Shown here piece by piece: positions 1-6,064 of a DNA stretch of 6,064 nucleotides. The position numbers and the translations under genes are program-made. The DNA is taken from positions 1 through 6,064 of the forward strand of contig JAJRPU010000060.1 of assembly GCA_024280615.1 (NCBI GenBank), written 5' to 3'. The notes under the pieces are model-generated. The model searched no databases. It was not told the DNA's origin and was given only the letters and a program-made list of their open reading frames with translations. The stretch comes from Bacteroidota bacterium. Lineage in GTDB: Bacteria > Bacteroidota > Bacteroidia > JAADEI01. Position 1 is the stretch's first letter. The number at the start of each line of letters is the position of its first letter.

Positions 1-525
1 ATAGTGGGGAAGGATATAACTGGAACCTTCACAGTCTGGAGATTTTCTTTCACAGACGAAGAAAAATTTATTTTGCAATCCACCGGAAATGTCGTTCCGG
101 ATAAGTCATGGGAGTTGGCAACACCACGGTTCATAGCAGGAATCTCTCGCAAGTGGCAAATTAAATCGTGGTTATCTGTGGAACCAGAACTTGATTTAGT
201 ATTGACTACTGATGGTAAGAGAAATGTGCTAATAAGAACAGGGATAGTGAGTATGGAACCATTATTAGGCATTAGTGTTGGCTTTGCTGACATTGCATGG
301 GTAAGGCTTGGGGCACACACACTGCAAAAACTATCTGGATGGTCAGGAAAAGAGTTCTGGTCTGCTACACCAACCATCGGAGCAGGCTTGAAACTTGGTA
401 CTATAAACATTGACTATGCCCTTTTAAACATAGGGGCAGTGAACGCCATCCTGCCCTCACACGTAATATCAATAAGATACACATTCATATATCCTGAAAG
501 CACACAAAGTGAACCACGGCAATGA
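1..525 (+). CDS. PorV/PorQ-like outer-membrane beta-barrel protein, 5'-truncated
   Basis: This is the C-terminal 174 residues of a protein that begins upstream. The frame is open from base 1, and the GTG at base 4 is only an internal codon with no ribosome site visible before it. The visible part alternates short amphipathic strands with turns: a strand ending in LDLVLTTDGKRNVLIRTG (about 187-240), then GISVGFADIAWVRLGA, TIGAGLKLGTINIDYALL and a last strand HVISIRYTF, followed by a 12-residue polar tail. A glycine-rich GAGLK..NIDYAL pattern and a final aromatic strand are what I expect in PorV/PorQ-type (UPF0164-like) barrels, which in T9SS bind exported substrates or anchor the attachment complex. 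Those proteins usually run 300-400 residues, so about half is missing. The stop overlaps the next start by four bases, which ties it to the sortase gene. The family call is from remembered pattern only; an unrelated small barrel is possible. Confidence 0.6.
   Translation: MVGKDITGTFTVWRFSFTDEEKFILQSTGNVVPDKSWELATPRFIAGISRKWQIKSWLSVEPELDLVLTTDGKRNVLIRTGIVSMEPLLGISVGFADIAWVRLGAHTLQKLSGWSGKEFWSATPTIGAGLKLGTINIDYALLNIGAVNAILPSHVISIRYTFIYPESTQSEPRQ
522..525 (+). other. ATGA stop/start overlap between the barrel gene and the sortase gene
   Basis: The sortase ATG (522-524) overlaps the TGA (523-525) of the upstream gene. No clear Shine-Dalgarno sequence lies before the ATG (the preceding bases are CACAAAGTGAACCACGGCA), so re-initiation by terminating ribosomes is a likely way to start. 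This argues for co-transcription and matched production of the two proteins. Confidence 0.75.
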
Positions 526-596
526 AACCATTAATCGGCAGGTTGGCTATTGTAGCGATTCTATTTGTGTTATCGGTAAATATCCTTCTCTTTGCC
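522..596 (+). other. Sec signal peptide of the PorU2-like protein
   Basis: Residues 1-25 have a short basic start (Lys2, Arg7), an unbroken hydrophobic stretch from Leu8 to Phe24, and a plausible signal peptidase I site after LFA, just before GVPYGNEW. The mature protein would begin right at the family-typical YGNEW region. This supports the chosen ATG and places the protein outside the inner membrane. No lipobox cysteine is present, so it is not a lipoprotein. Confidence 0.8.
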
Positions 597-3500
597 GGGG
601 TTCCATACGGCAATGAATGGTTAGCAGGTTCTTCAAAAGTGTTTAAAATTCCAGTTACTCAAGAAGGGATATACAGAATTAACGTTACATTATTGCAGAG
701 CCTGGGACTGCCCACCACTGCTCAGGCACAGGAACTATGGCTTTATTACAAAGGAGAATCAATCCCATTTTTCATCGGTGATGATGCCGGACACCGAACG
801 GGAATACTGCAACCAACTGACTACATTGAGTTTGTGGGAATCCCATCAAACCAAACAGTCGACTCATTACTTTATGAAGGCACCGTGTGGATTTCCAGAA
901 CCAGAAGCCTATTTAACGACACGGCAATCTATTTCTTGGTCTGGAAACCGGGAACTACAAACCAGAACCAGATAGTTCTCGTGCCTAACGACACATCCCA
1001 AAAACAGCCACAAATCACCTATTTCATTGATGAATCCATTCTTGATGGAACATTATATGGCAAAGGAAAGTATTTCAGAGTATCTAATTTTAAATTCTAC
1101 CACGGCATATATGACTTTTCGGAAGGCAGATATTATAGAATGATAACTATTGGTGCCGGCTCTTCTTATACTCTCGCAACGGTGGTTTCGACACCAAACG
1201 TTATCTCATCCATCCCTGCAAACCTTGAACTAATCATTGGCGGTCAGGACTATGGCAACTATGCAGTTGAAGTTAGAGTAAATGGCAACATAATTCATAA
1301 CAGCACCGGAACAGGATATATTCCTATCATTATTTCTGAAACAATCAATTCCGGAATTTTATCAACGGTTAATGCAGTTGACATTGAACTTACCAACAAT
1401 TACTCCACAGGATTGAAAATAGGGGTTGCTTACGTTAAGTTGACCTATGCGAGGCAGTGGGTCGCTACAGGAACACACATTGGCGGAACGGTATATGGAC
1501 CAGCTTCCAATGCAATGTTTAGAATCACCGGAAGTTTCACAGGGACAACACCACCGGTCTTAATAAACCTTACCGATAAGCAACGAGTCATACTCATTGA
1601 CAGTTCGGGAGTCCTGCTTGGACACTTGCCTTTCGTTTCAGATACAGCCATTGTATATGCCGGCAAACCAACTTATATCACCAACGTGGAAGAGTTCATT
1701 CCACCCACCATTGACCCTTCATGGGATTACGTGCTAATCACCATTAGGGACTGGATAAATGACCCTTCTGGCTTGATTCAGCAATATGCCCAGCACAGAA
1801 GCAGTAGTATCGGCGGGTCTTTCAACGTTGGAATATTGGCAGTGGAAGACCTCTACGATATGTTCGCTTACGGTATTAAGAAGCATCCGCTATCTATCAG
1901 GAATTTTGTAAGATACTTCAACAGCATAAAGAATCACGACAGGGACCTACAAGTGTTTCTTATCGGCGGGGCATTACCATTTTCCAATTCTTCTTGGTAT
2001 GCCAACACGCTAATACCCACTTTCGGGGACCCACCATCGGATGGATTATTGACCGCGGACCCAGACTCACTCTGTCAAGTGTGCCTAACAGCAGGGATAG
2101 GCAGGCTTGCCATCTGGCAACTTCAAGAACTGGAGCCATACCTTGAAAAGGTCATATCGCACGAAACAGAACTTTATAATATCGTCCCAACCCTTGACTA
2201 CATCTGGACAAAAAACGTCATTCACCTTGGAGGAGGCAAAACAACTTACGAACAACAACAGATTAAATACCTCATGGAACAATTGGAACAGATTATAGAA
2301 GGACCGCAATGGGGAGCAACTGTCACCAAGGTTTACAAGACCGGACCTGCACCCATACAAGTAACAGATGCCTATAAAGTAGACTCAATTATTAGGAAAG
2401 GATGCGTTTTGATCACTTTCACAGGACACTCATCATACAACTCTTTTGACATAACCATTGATGAACCAGAAAATTATCCAAATGAAGGAAAATTTCCTGT
2501 GCTATGGTCAAACGGTTGCTACGTAGGGAACATATTCACCGACCAACCAACCCTATCAAAACGATTCCTTTTAACCCCCCAAAAAGGAACAATAGCATTT
2601 TATGGAGGCTATGACTTAACACTGCTATATCAGGATTATTACCTAACCCGTGGATTTTACACTAGTGCCACACAACTGGCTTATGGAAAACCAATCGGCA
2701 CAATACTCAAAAATGCTTGGAGATGGATTGCAGGTCAATCTGCAAACGACGTCATTTTAAGGCAACATAAGGAAACATTTGTGTTTCATGGGGACCCTGG
2801 AATTCGCCTACATACTGCCGATAAAGCAGAATATATTGTTTCTGAAACATACACATGGCTCAACCCAAATTCCTTATCAGTGCTTCAGGATTCTTTTGAC
2901 CTTAAATTTTTGATTTTCAATGTAGGCAGAAGCGTCCCAGATTCATTTAGAATATACATTGAACAAACCTATCCAGATGGCAATACTGAAGTATTTGACT
3001 GGACAGTACCTTCCACTGTTCTGATTGACACCGTTGACGTTCAACTTCCCGTTGGAGACCAGCCCGGATTACTGAGAATTCGCATTTTTGTTGACGCAGC
3101 AAACGATATTCCAGAATACGACGATTTTGCCAACAACGAAGTTGTTCTCACAACTTATGTGTCTTCAACAGATGCCTTCCCTATCTATCCCTATCATTTG
3201 CAAAGGGTTGATACTGTCCCAGTTACACTATTTGCCTTTTCAGGAGATGTGCTCTCACCACCTCAGGACTACATTATTGAAATAGACACCGTTGCAACGT
3301 TCTCATCGCCTTTCAAGAAACGCCAGGTAATCAAAGGAGTTTATGGCTTAATCAGATGGACACCACCCATCAACTGGGAGAAAAATAGGGTCTATTACTG
3401 GAGAATAACGCCCGCCAAGGACACCTCCAGATGGAAAATGCAGTCGTTTACAGTCTCGGGCTTTGCTAAAGAAGTCATAAGTGGTTGGGAGCAACGACAT

Positions 3501-5633
3501 CCATACCAGTGGGAAGAAAATTTTAGATATGGCTTGAGATACGATTGGAGCAATCGTCGTTTTGTCTTTGACCAATCAGCACGCAAAATTTCAATTATTT
3601 CAGCAAACTATTGGTATAATACCAATGCCGGAACTGGCAACATAAATATTCGTTGCAGGTATCCTAAACTGTTAATAGACGGTGTGTTAGTGGATAGGGG
3701 TTGTTGTGCTAGATGGTGGAGATGGCGTGATAATAATGGAGACTGGCGTTGGAACTCAGGGTTTGGAGCCATACAGTTTTTTGCCATAGATACGGCAACA
3801 GGAATGCTTCTGGGCAGTCAGGACAACGATAATGACTGGGTCGGAGACATTTTCAAGGATATGATCTGTCCGTTTGATGGTCCACGGGCTTACTACGGTA
3901 TTGATATGCCAGACCTTAAACTCAGGATTTTTGAGGTGCCCAACTGGACAATAGACACCGCTTATTCCCAAGACGTCCTTCAGGAACAAATAATAAATTT
4001 TATTAACTCTTTGCCACAGAGATATTATTTCGGAGCCTACTCTATCGGTGGTCGGGATGCACCCAAGCCGTCCCTGTGGAAACCAGCCCTCAAAACACTC
4101 TTCTCTTCTATGGGGGTTCAGGTTGACAGTATCTGCGACGCCTGCCCATGGTTCTTCTTCACTAAACTGGGAGACCCTACCTTCCAGCCAGTGTTCAAAT
4201 ACGGAGACACTCTGGATATTCTTTTATGGGACACCATAGTAACGGGCTACTGGCCCAATGGCTTTATGGAATCACCGCTTATTGGACCGGCAGGGCAATG
4301 GCACAGAATCCAGTGGGACTACGATGGCGTAGATAATTCATTAGATTCAGCATGGCTAACAGTATATGCCGTTGACCGTTTCGGTCAGGAAAAAGTAATT
4401 ATACCACGCTTGTTTAACAAAGACACAACTATAGCATTCATCCAAGCGAGGGATTATCCATATCTGAGGATGAGATTATTCGTTAAAGATAATGGCAATG
4501 CCACACCCGTTCAACTGAAATACTGGCGTGTGCTTTATGAGCCACTCCCCGAATTTGTCTATGACCCCATGACACACCTTGTAATCCCTAATAAAGACTC
4601 TTTCCTTAATGGAGAACCTTTGAAAATTGAAATTGCAGTAATGAACGTGTCAGACTTCCCATCCGACAGCCTTACCGTCAAATGGTTCATCAATGGCACA
4701 GACATATCTCAACAATACATGCTAAAATCTTTCAAGCCCAAAGACACAACCATATGGAAAATAAACGTTGATACACGGTCTGCAAATGGAAACGTCCTGC
4801 TCTTCGCAACACTCAATCCATTCGTTTCGTCTCTTGACAGGCAAGCTCAGCCTGAAGCCTACGTCTTTAACAACACTTTCCAATTGCCCTTCTATGTCCA
4901 GAAAGACCCATGGAATCCATTTATTGACGTCACTTTTGACGGACGACGAATCTTTGATGGAGACTATGTTTCACCCAACCCGCTGATTGAAATAACATTA
5001 AGAGACGAGCATCCTTACCTTAAGCTCAACGACACTTCCCTTATGAACATATTCATTGTTGACCCGGATAACAAGATTAGGCGAATCCCTTTCAACAGTT
5101 CGGACATACAAGTCATCCCTGCGACATTAAGCGACGCAGGAGACAACAGAATGGTTATCAGATGGAACCCAACATTTACAAAAGACGGAACCTATGAACT
5201 AAGGGTTCAAGGAATGGATGTCTCGGGAAATACAGCAGGGAAATATGACTATCGCATTTCTTTCAAAGTTGACAGAACACCAAGAATAACACATATCTTC
5301 CCATATCCAAATCCATTTACTACCAGCACACGATTCGTATTCGTCCTCACTGGATATAAAGTTCCCGACGAGATTAGAATCCAGATATTCACTATCTCAG
5401 GACGCCTCGTCAGAGAAATAACAAAAGAAGAATTGGGACCCATACACATAGGCACAAACATAACCAAATTCGCATGGGACGGCACCGACCAATGGGGCAG
5501 ACCCTTAGGAAATGGCGTATATCTCTATCGGGTCCTGGTGAAATACAACGACGGAACAATGCCAGAACGCTTTGAGACATCCGCAGATCAGTTCTTCCAC
5601 AAAGGATGGGGTAAGTTGTATATAGTGCGATAA
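522..5633 (+). CDS. porU2: PorU2-like type IX secretion sortase (C25 gingipain-fold peptidase), full length
   Basis: A 1703-residue secreted protein, probably acting at the cell surface on proteins exported by T9SS. The start overlaps the preceding stop (ATGA) and opens a signal peptide (residues 1-25). Domains in order: N-terminal region beginning YGNEW and EGIYRI (about 29-160); C25 core about 400-770 with EDLYDMFAYG (442-451), GRL (525-527), a GHSS motif with His636, NGC with Cys666 and closing GDPGIRL (757-763); a CARDB-like domain with NDIPEYDDFANNE (about 775-880); an Fn3-like domain with YYWRI (about 885-975); a possible ILEI/PANDER-like domain (about 1078-1218); an IGPAG..W segment (about 1253); a second CARDB-like domain (about 1346-1460); an Ig-like domain with VTFDG (about 1464-1585); and a YPNPF/FlgD-like C-terminal module (about 1590-1703). 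Length and motif order match PorU2, as I recall that family. His-Cys spacing is 30, near the 33 of gingipains. Activity and substrates are inferred. Confidence 0.88.
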   Translation: MKPLIGRLAIVAILFVLSVNILLFAGVPYGNEWLAGSSKVFKIPVTQEGIYRINVTLLQSLGLPTTAQAQELWLYYKGESIPFFIGDDAGHRTGILQPTDYIEFVGIPSNQTVDSLLYEGTVWISRTRSLFNDTAIYFLVWKPGTTNQNQIVLVPNDTSQKQPQITYFIDESILDGTLYGKGKYFRVSNFKFYHGIYDFSEGRYYRMITIGAGSSYTLATVVSTPNVISSIPANLELIIGGQDYGNYAVEVRVNGNIIHNSTGTGYIPIIISETINSGILSTVNAVDIELTNNYSTGLKIGVAYVKLTYARQWVATGTHIGGTVYGPASNAMFRITGSFTGTTPPVLINLTDKQRVILIDSSGVLLGHLPFVSDTAIVYAGKPTYITNVEEFIPPTIDPSWDYVLITIRDWINDPSGLIQQYAQHRSSSIGGSFNVGILAVEDLYDMFAYGIKKHPLSIRNFVRYFNSIKNHDRDLQVFLIGGALPFSNSSWYANTLIPTFGDPPSDGLLTADPDSLCQVCLTAGIGRLAIWQLQELEPYLEKVISHETELYNIVPTLDYIWTKNVIHLGGGKTTYEQQQIKYLMEQLEQIIEGPQWGATVTKVYKTGPAPIQVTDAYKVDSIIRKGCVLITFTGHSSYNSFDITIDEPENYPNEGKFPVLWSNGCYVGNIFTDQPTLSKRFLLTPQKGTIAFYGGYDLTLLYQDYYLTRGFYTSATQLAYGKPIGTILKNAWRWIAGQSANDVILRQHKETFVFHGDPGIRLHTADKAEYIVSETYTWLNPNSLSVLQDSFDLKFLIFNVGRSVPDSFRIYIEQTYPDGNTEVFDWTVPSTVLIDTVDVQLPVGDQPGLLRIRIFVDAANDIPEYDDFANNEVVLTTYVSSTDAFPIYPYHLQRVDTVPVTLFAFSGDVLSPPQDYIIEIDTVATFSSPFKKRQVIKGVYGLIRWTPPINWEKNRVYYWRITPAKDTSRWKMQSFTVSGFAKEVISGWEQRHPYQWEENFRYGLRYDWSNRRFVFDQSARKISIISANYWYNTNAGTGNINIRCRYPKLLIDGVLVDRGCCARWWRWRDNNGDWRWNSGFGAIQFFAIDTATGMLLGSQDNDNDWVGDIFKDMICPFDGPRAYYGIDMPDLKLRIFEVPNWTIDTAYSQDVLQEQIINFINSLPQRYYFGAYSIGGRDAPKPSLWKPALKTLFSSMGVQVDSICDACPWFFFTKLGDPTFQPVFKYGDTLDILLWDTIVTGYWPNGFMESPLIGPAGQWHRIQWDYDGVDNSLDSAWLTVYAVDRFGQEKVIIPRLFNKDTTIAFIQARDYPYLRMRLFVKDNGNATPVQLKYWRVLYEPLPEFVYDPMTHLVIPNKDSFLNGEPLKIEIAVMNVSDFPSDSLTVKWFINGTDISQQYMLKSFKPKDTTIWKINVDTRSANGNVLLFATLNPFVSSLDRQAQPEAYVFNNTFQLPFYVQKDPWNPFIDVTFDGRRIFDGDYVSPNPLIEITLRDEHPYLKLNDTSLMNIFIVDPDNKIRRIPFNSSDIQVIPATLSDAGDNRMVIRWNPTFTKDGTYELRVQGMDVSGNTAGKYDYRISFKVDRTPRITHIFPYPNPFTTSTRFVFVLTGYKVPDEIRIQIFTISGRLVREITKEELGPIHIGTNITKFAWDGTDQWGRPLGNGVYLYRVLVKYNDGTMPERFETSADQFFHKGWGKLYIVR

Positions 5634-5634
5634 A

Positions 5635-5669
5635 TTTGGCTTATGTGAATTATTAAGCGCAAACTTTTG
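5635..5669 (+). terminator. weak candidate intrinsic terminator after the sortase gene
   Basis: Directly after the TAA, TTTGGCTTA (5635-5643) can pair with TAAGCGCAAA (5654-5663) with a single bulged G at 5659 and a 10-base loop. A short T run follows (CTTTTG, 5664-5669). The stem has only three G-C pairs and the T tract is short, so efficiency would be low. Its position immediately past the stop is the main support. Confidence 0.35.
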
Positions 5670-5671
5670 TT

Positions 5672-5687
5672 ATAAACCCATATGAAT
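5672..5687 (+). repeat. 16-bp direct repeat, copy 1
   Basis: ATAAACCCATATGAAT is identical to the copy at 5830-5845, 158 bases downstream in the same orientation. Upstream of this copy is AACTTTTG (5662-5669), a 7 of 8 match to the Bacteroidota -7 box TAnnTTTG. Its ATG is followed by AAT and then TGA, so it cannot encode anything. Confidence 0.75.
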
Positions 5688-5765
5688 TGAACCCAAATGC
5701 GATTTTATCACAATAGTTAGCATAAGTTTTACATAATAAATATCAGCATATATTGTATTGTTTAT

Positions 5766-5778
5766 CCCATATGTATGG
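5766..5778. promoter_or_regulatory. CCCATATG octamer with a small palindrome, possible operator
   Basis: CCCATATG (5766-5773) is the middle one of three such octamers (also 5677-5684 and 5835-5842). Here it extends to CCATA-TG-TATGG (5767-5778), with perfect 5-base arms. It lies about 40 bases upstream of the -7 box. A protein-binding role is only a suggestion from the recurrence. Confidence 0.2.
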
Positions 5779-5812
5779 CCTTGCTTGTGTTCTCTATTTC
5801 TGAAAAATTTCC

Positions 5813-5820
5813 TAACTTTG
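5813..5820 (+). promoter_or_regulatory. Bacteroidota-type promoter -7 box for the transposase-like gene
   Basis: TAACTTTG is a perfect match to the TAnnTTTG consensus recognised by the primary sigma factor of Bacteroidota. A good -33 TTTG is not visible at the usual spacing; TTCT at 5790-5793 is the nearest poor candidate. If transcription starts several bases after the box, the leader before the ATG at 5840 is only about 15 bases. It is A-rich and has no Shine-Dalgarno sequence, which is common in this phylum. Confidence 0.5.
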
Positions 5821-5829
5821 TATTGCAAA

Positions 5830-5845
5830 ATAAACCCATATGAAT
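5830..5845 (+). repeat. 16-bp direct repeat, copy 2, containing the start codon of the last gene
   Basis: Identical to 5672-5687. Here the ATG inside the repeat (5840-5842) is the probable start of the transposase-like gene. The perfect -7 box at 5813-5820 lies just upstream, with nine bases between box and repeat, against two bases in copy 1. Confidence 0.75.
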
Positions 5846-6064
5846 AACGTGAAATACCCAAGACCACGGTGGGTGCTGGAAGAACAGGAGCGGCTCAGAA
5901 AACGCCACAAAGGAAAAGGCACAATACAAGTCAAATACGTCAGGGGCACCTGGCAAGTGAAGCTGGCAACCAGCGTCTGGGACAAAGAGAAAAAGAAACC
6001 GGTTAAGAAGGAGAAGCACATGGGAGTGATAAAGGAGGGCATAGGCTTTGTTCCTAAGCGTAGG
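5840..6064 (+). CDS. putative IS4/IS1634-like transposase N-terminus, 3'-truncated by window
   Basis: The frame is open from the ATG at 5840 to the window edge (75 codons). The product is very basic, about 23 Lys/Arg against 7 Asp/Glu. It has an early YPRPRWVLEEQERLRKRHKG helix-like stretch, then a KGTIQVKYVRGTWQVK strand pair, then TSVWDKEKKKPVKKEKHMG and VIKEGIGFVP. A basic beta region followed by VWDKEKK(R)PV and a G-[IV]-I turn is what I recall from N-termini of IS1634/IS4-type DDE transposases; the catalytic domain would lie beyond the window. About 50% G+C contrasts with the AT-rich spacer before it. The gene has its own -7 box and is probably transcribed independently of the secretion genes. 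It could instead be another basic DNA-binding protein. No terminal inverted repeat could be identified. Confidence 0.5.
   Translation, partial: MNNVKYPRPRWVLEEQERLRKRHKGKGTIQVKYVRGTWQVKLATSVWDKEKKKPVKKEKHMGVIKEGIGFVPKRR

Noticed and set aside
4..6. GTG as the start of the first gene
   Set aside because: The frame is already open at base 1, no ribosome site or signal peptide follows, and the protein starts in the middle of a strand-rich domain; it is far more likely a truncated gene.
2085..2360. Minus-strand open frame of about 91 codons inside the sortase gene
   Set aside because: It lies opposite the well-supported C25 core, which has recognisable motifs across the same bases; the product shows no recognisable features.
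522..5633. Gene fusion or frameshift in the giant gene
   Set aside because: The frame is uninterrupted and domain order from YGNEW to the final KLYIVR matches a complete PorU2-type protein, so no fusion or break is needed to explain its length.
5710..5756. Inverted repeat ACAATA / TATTGT as a structured RNA
   Set aside because: Six-base A/T arms with a 35-base loop in roughly 26% G+C sequence are expected by chance.
5634..5839. Terminal inverted repeat marking the left end of an insertion sequence
   Set aside because: The only clear repeat is direct, not inverted, and the right end of the element is outside the window, so no end can be assigned.
5634..5839. CRISPR array, tRNA or riboswitch in the spacer
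   Set aside because: There are only two exact 16-bp copies with unequal context, no cloverleaf, and no recognisable riboswitch core.
5762..6042. Overlapping minus-strand open frames at the right end
   Set aside because: They cross the AT-rich spacer and run antisense to the basic transposase-like frame, which has its own -7 box; no start signals or recognisable products.

Overview
The window looks like a piece of a Bacteroidota (or close FCB-group) genome. Three things point there. A 1703-residue secreted protein closely matches my memory of the PorU2-type type IX secretion system (T9SS) sortase family. It ends in a YPNPF/FlgD-like C-terminal module typical of T9SS substrates. A perfect Bacteroidota-type -7 box (TAnnTTTG) lies just upstream of the last gene. 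Coding density is high in the first 5.6 kb. Arginine AGA/AGG codons are common. No species can be named from the sequence alone.

Layout: (1) bases 1-525 hold the 3' part of a beta-strand-rich protein, probably an outer-membrane barrel resembling the PorV/PorQ group. (2) Bases 522-5633 hold one uninterrupted giant gene for a PorU2-like C25 (gingipain-fold) cysteine peptidase. Its ATG overlaps the previous stop codon (ATGA), so the two form an operon and are probably translationally coupled. (3) Bases 5634-5839 are AT-rich and non-coding (about 26% G+C over 5641-5760). This stretch holds a weak terminator-like hairpin, a 16-bp direct repeat, three CCCATATG octamers and a promoter. (4) Bases 5840-6064 hold the start of a strongly basic protein, cut by the window edge, that resembles the N-terminus of an IS4/IS1634-like transposase.

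The first two genes make sense together as an export module at the outer membrane: a barrel that may carry or anchor substrates and a surface sortase-like C25 peptidase, analogous to the porU-porV pair of Porphyromonas. This is inferred from family resemblance and gene order. The last gene appears to be an unrelated mobile-element gene with its own promoter. The most informative points are the intact His/Cys pair in a GHS (not GHG) context, a possible ILEI/PANDER-like domain in the middle of the sortase, and the duplicated promoter/start-codon block ahead of the transposase-like gene.
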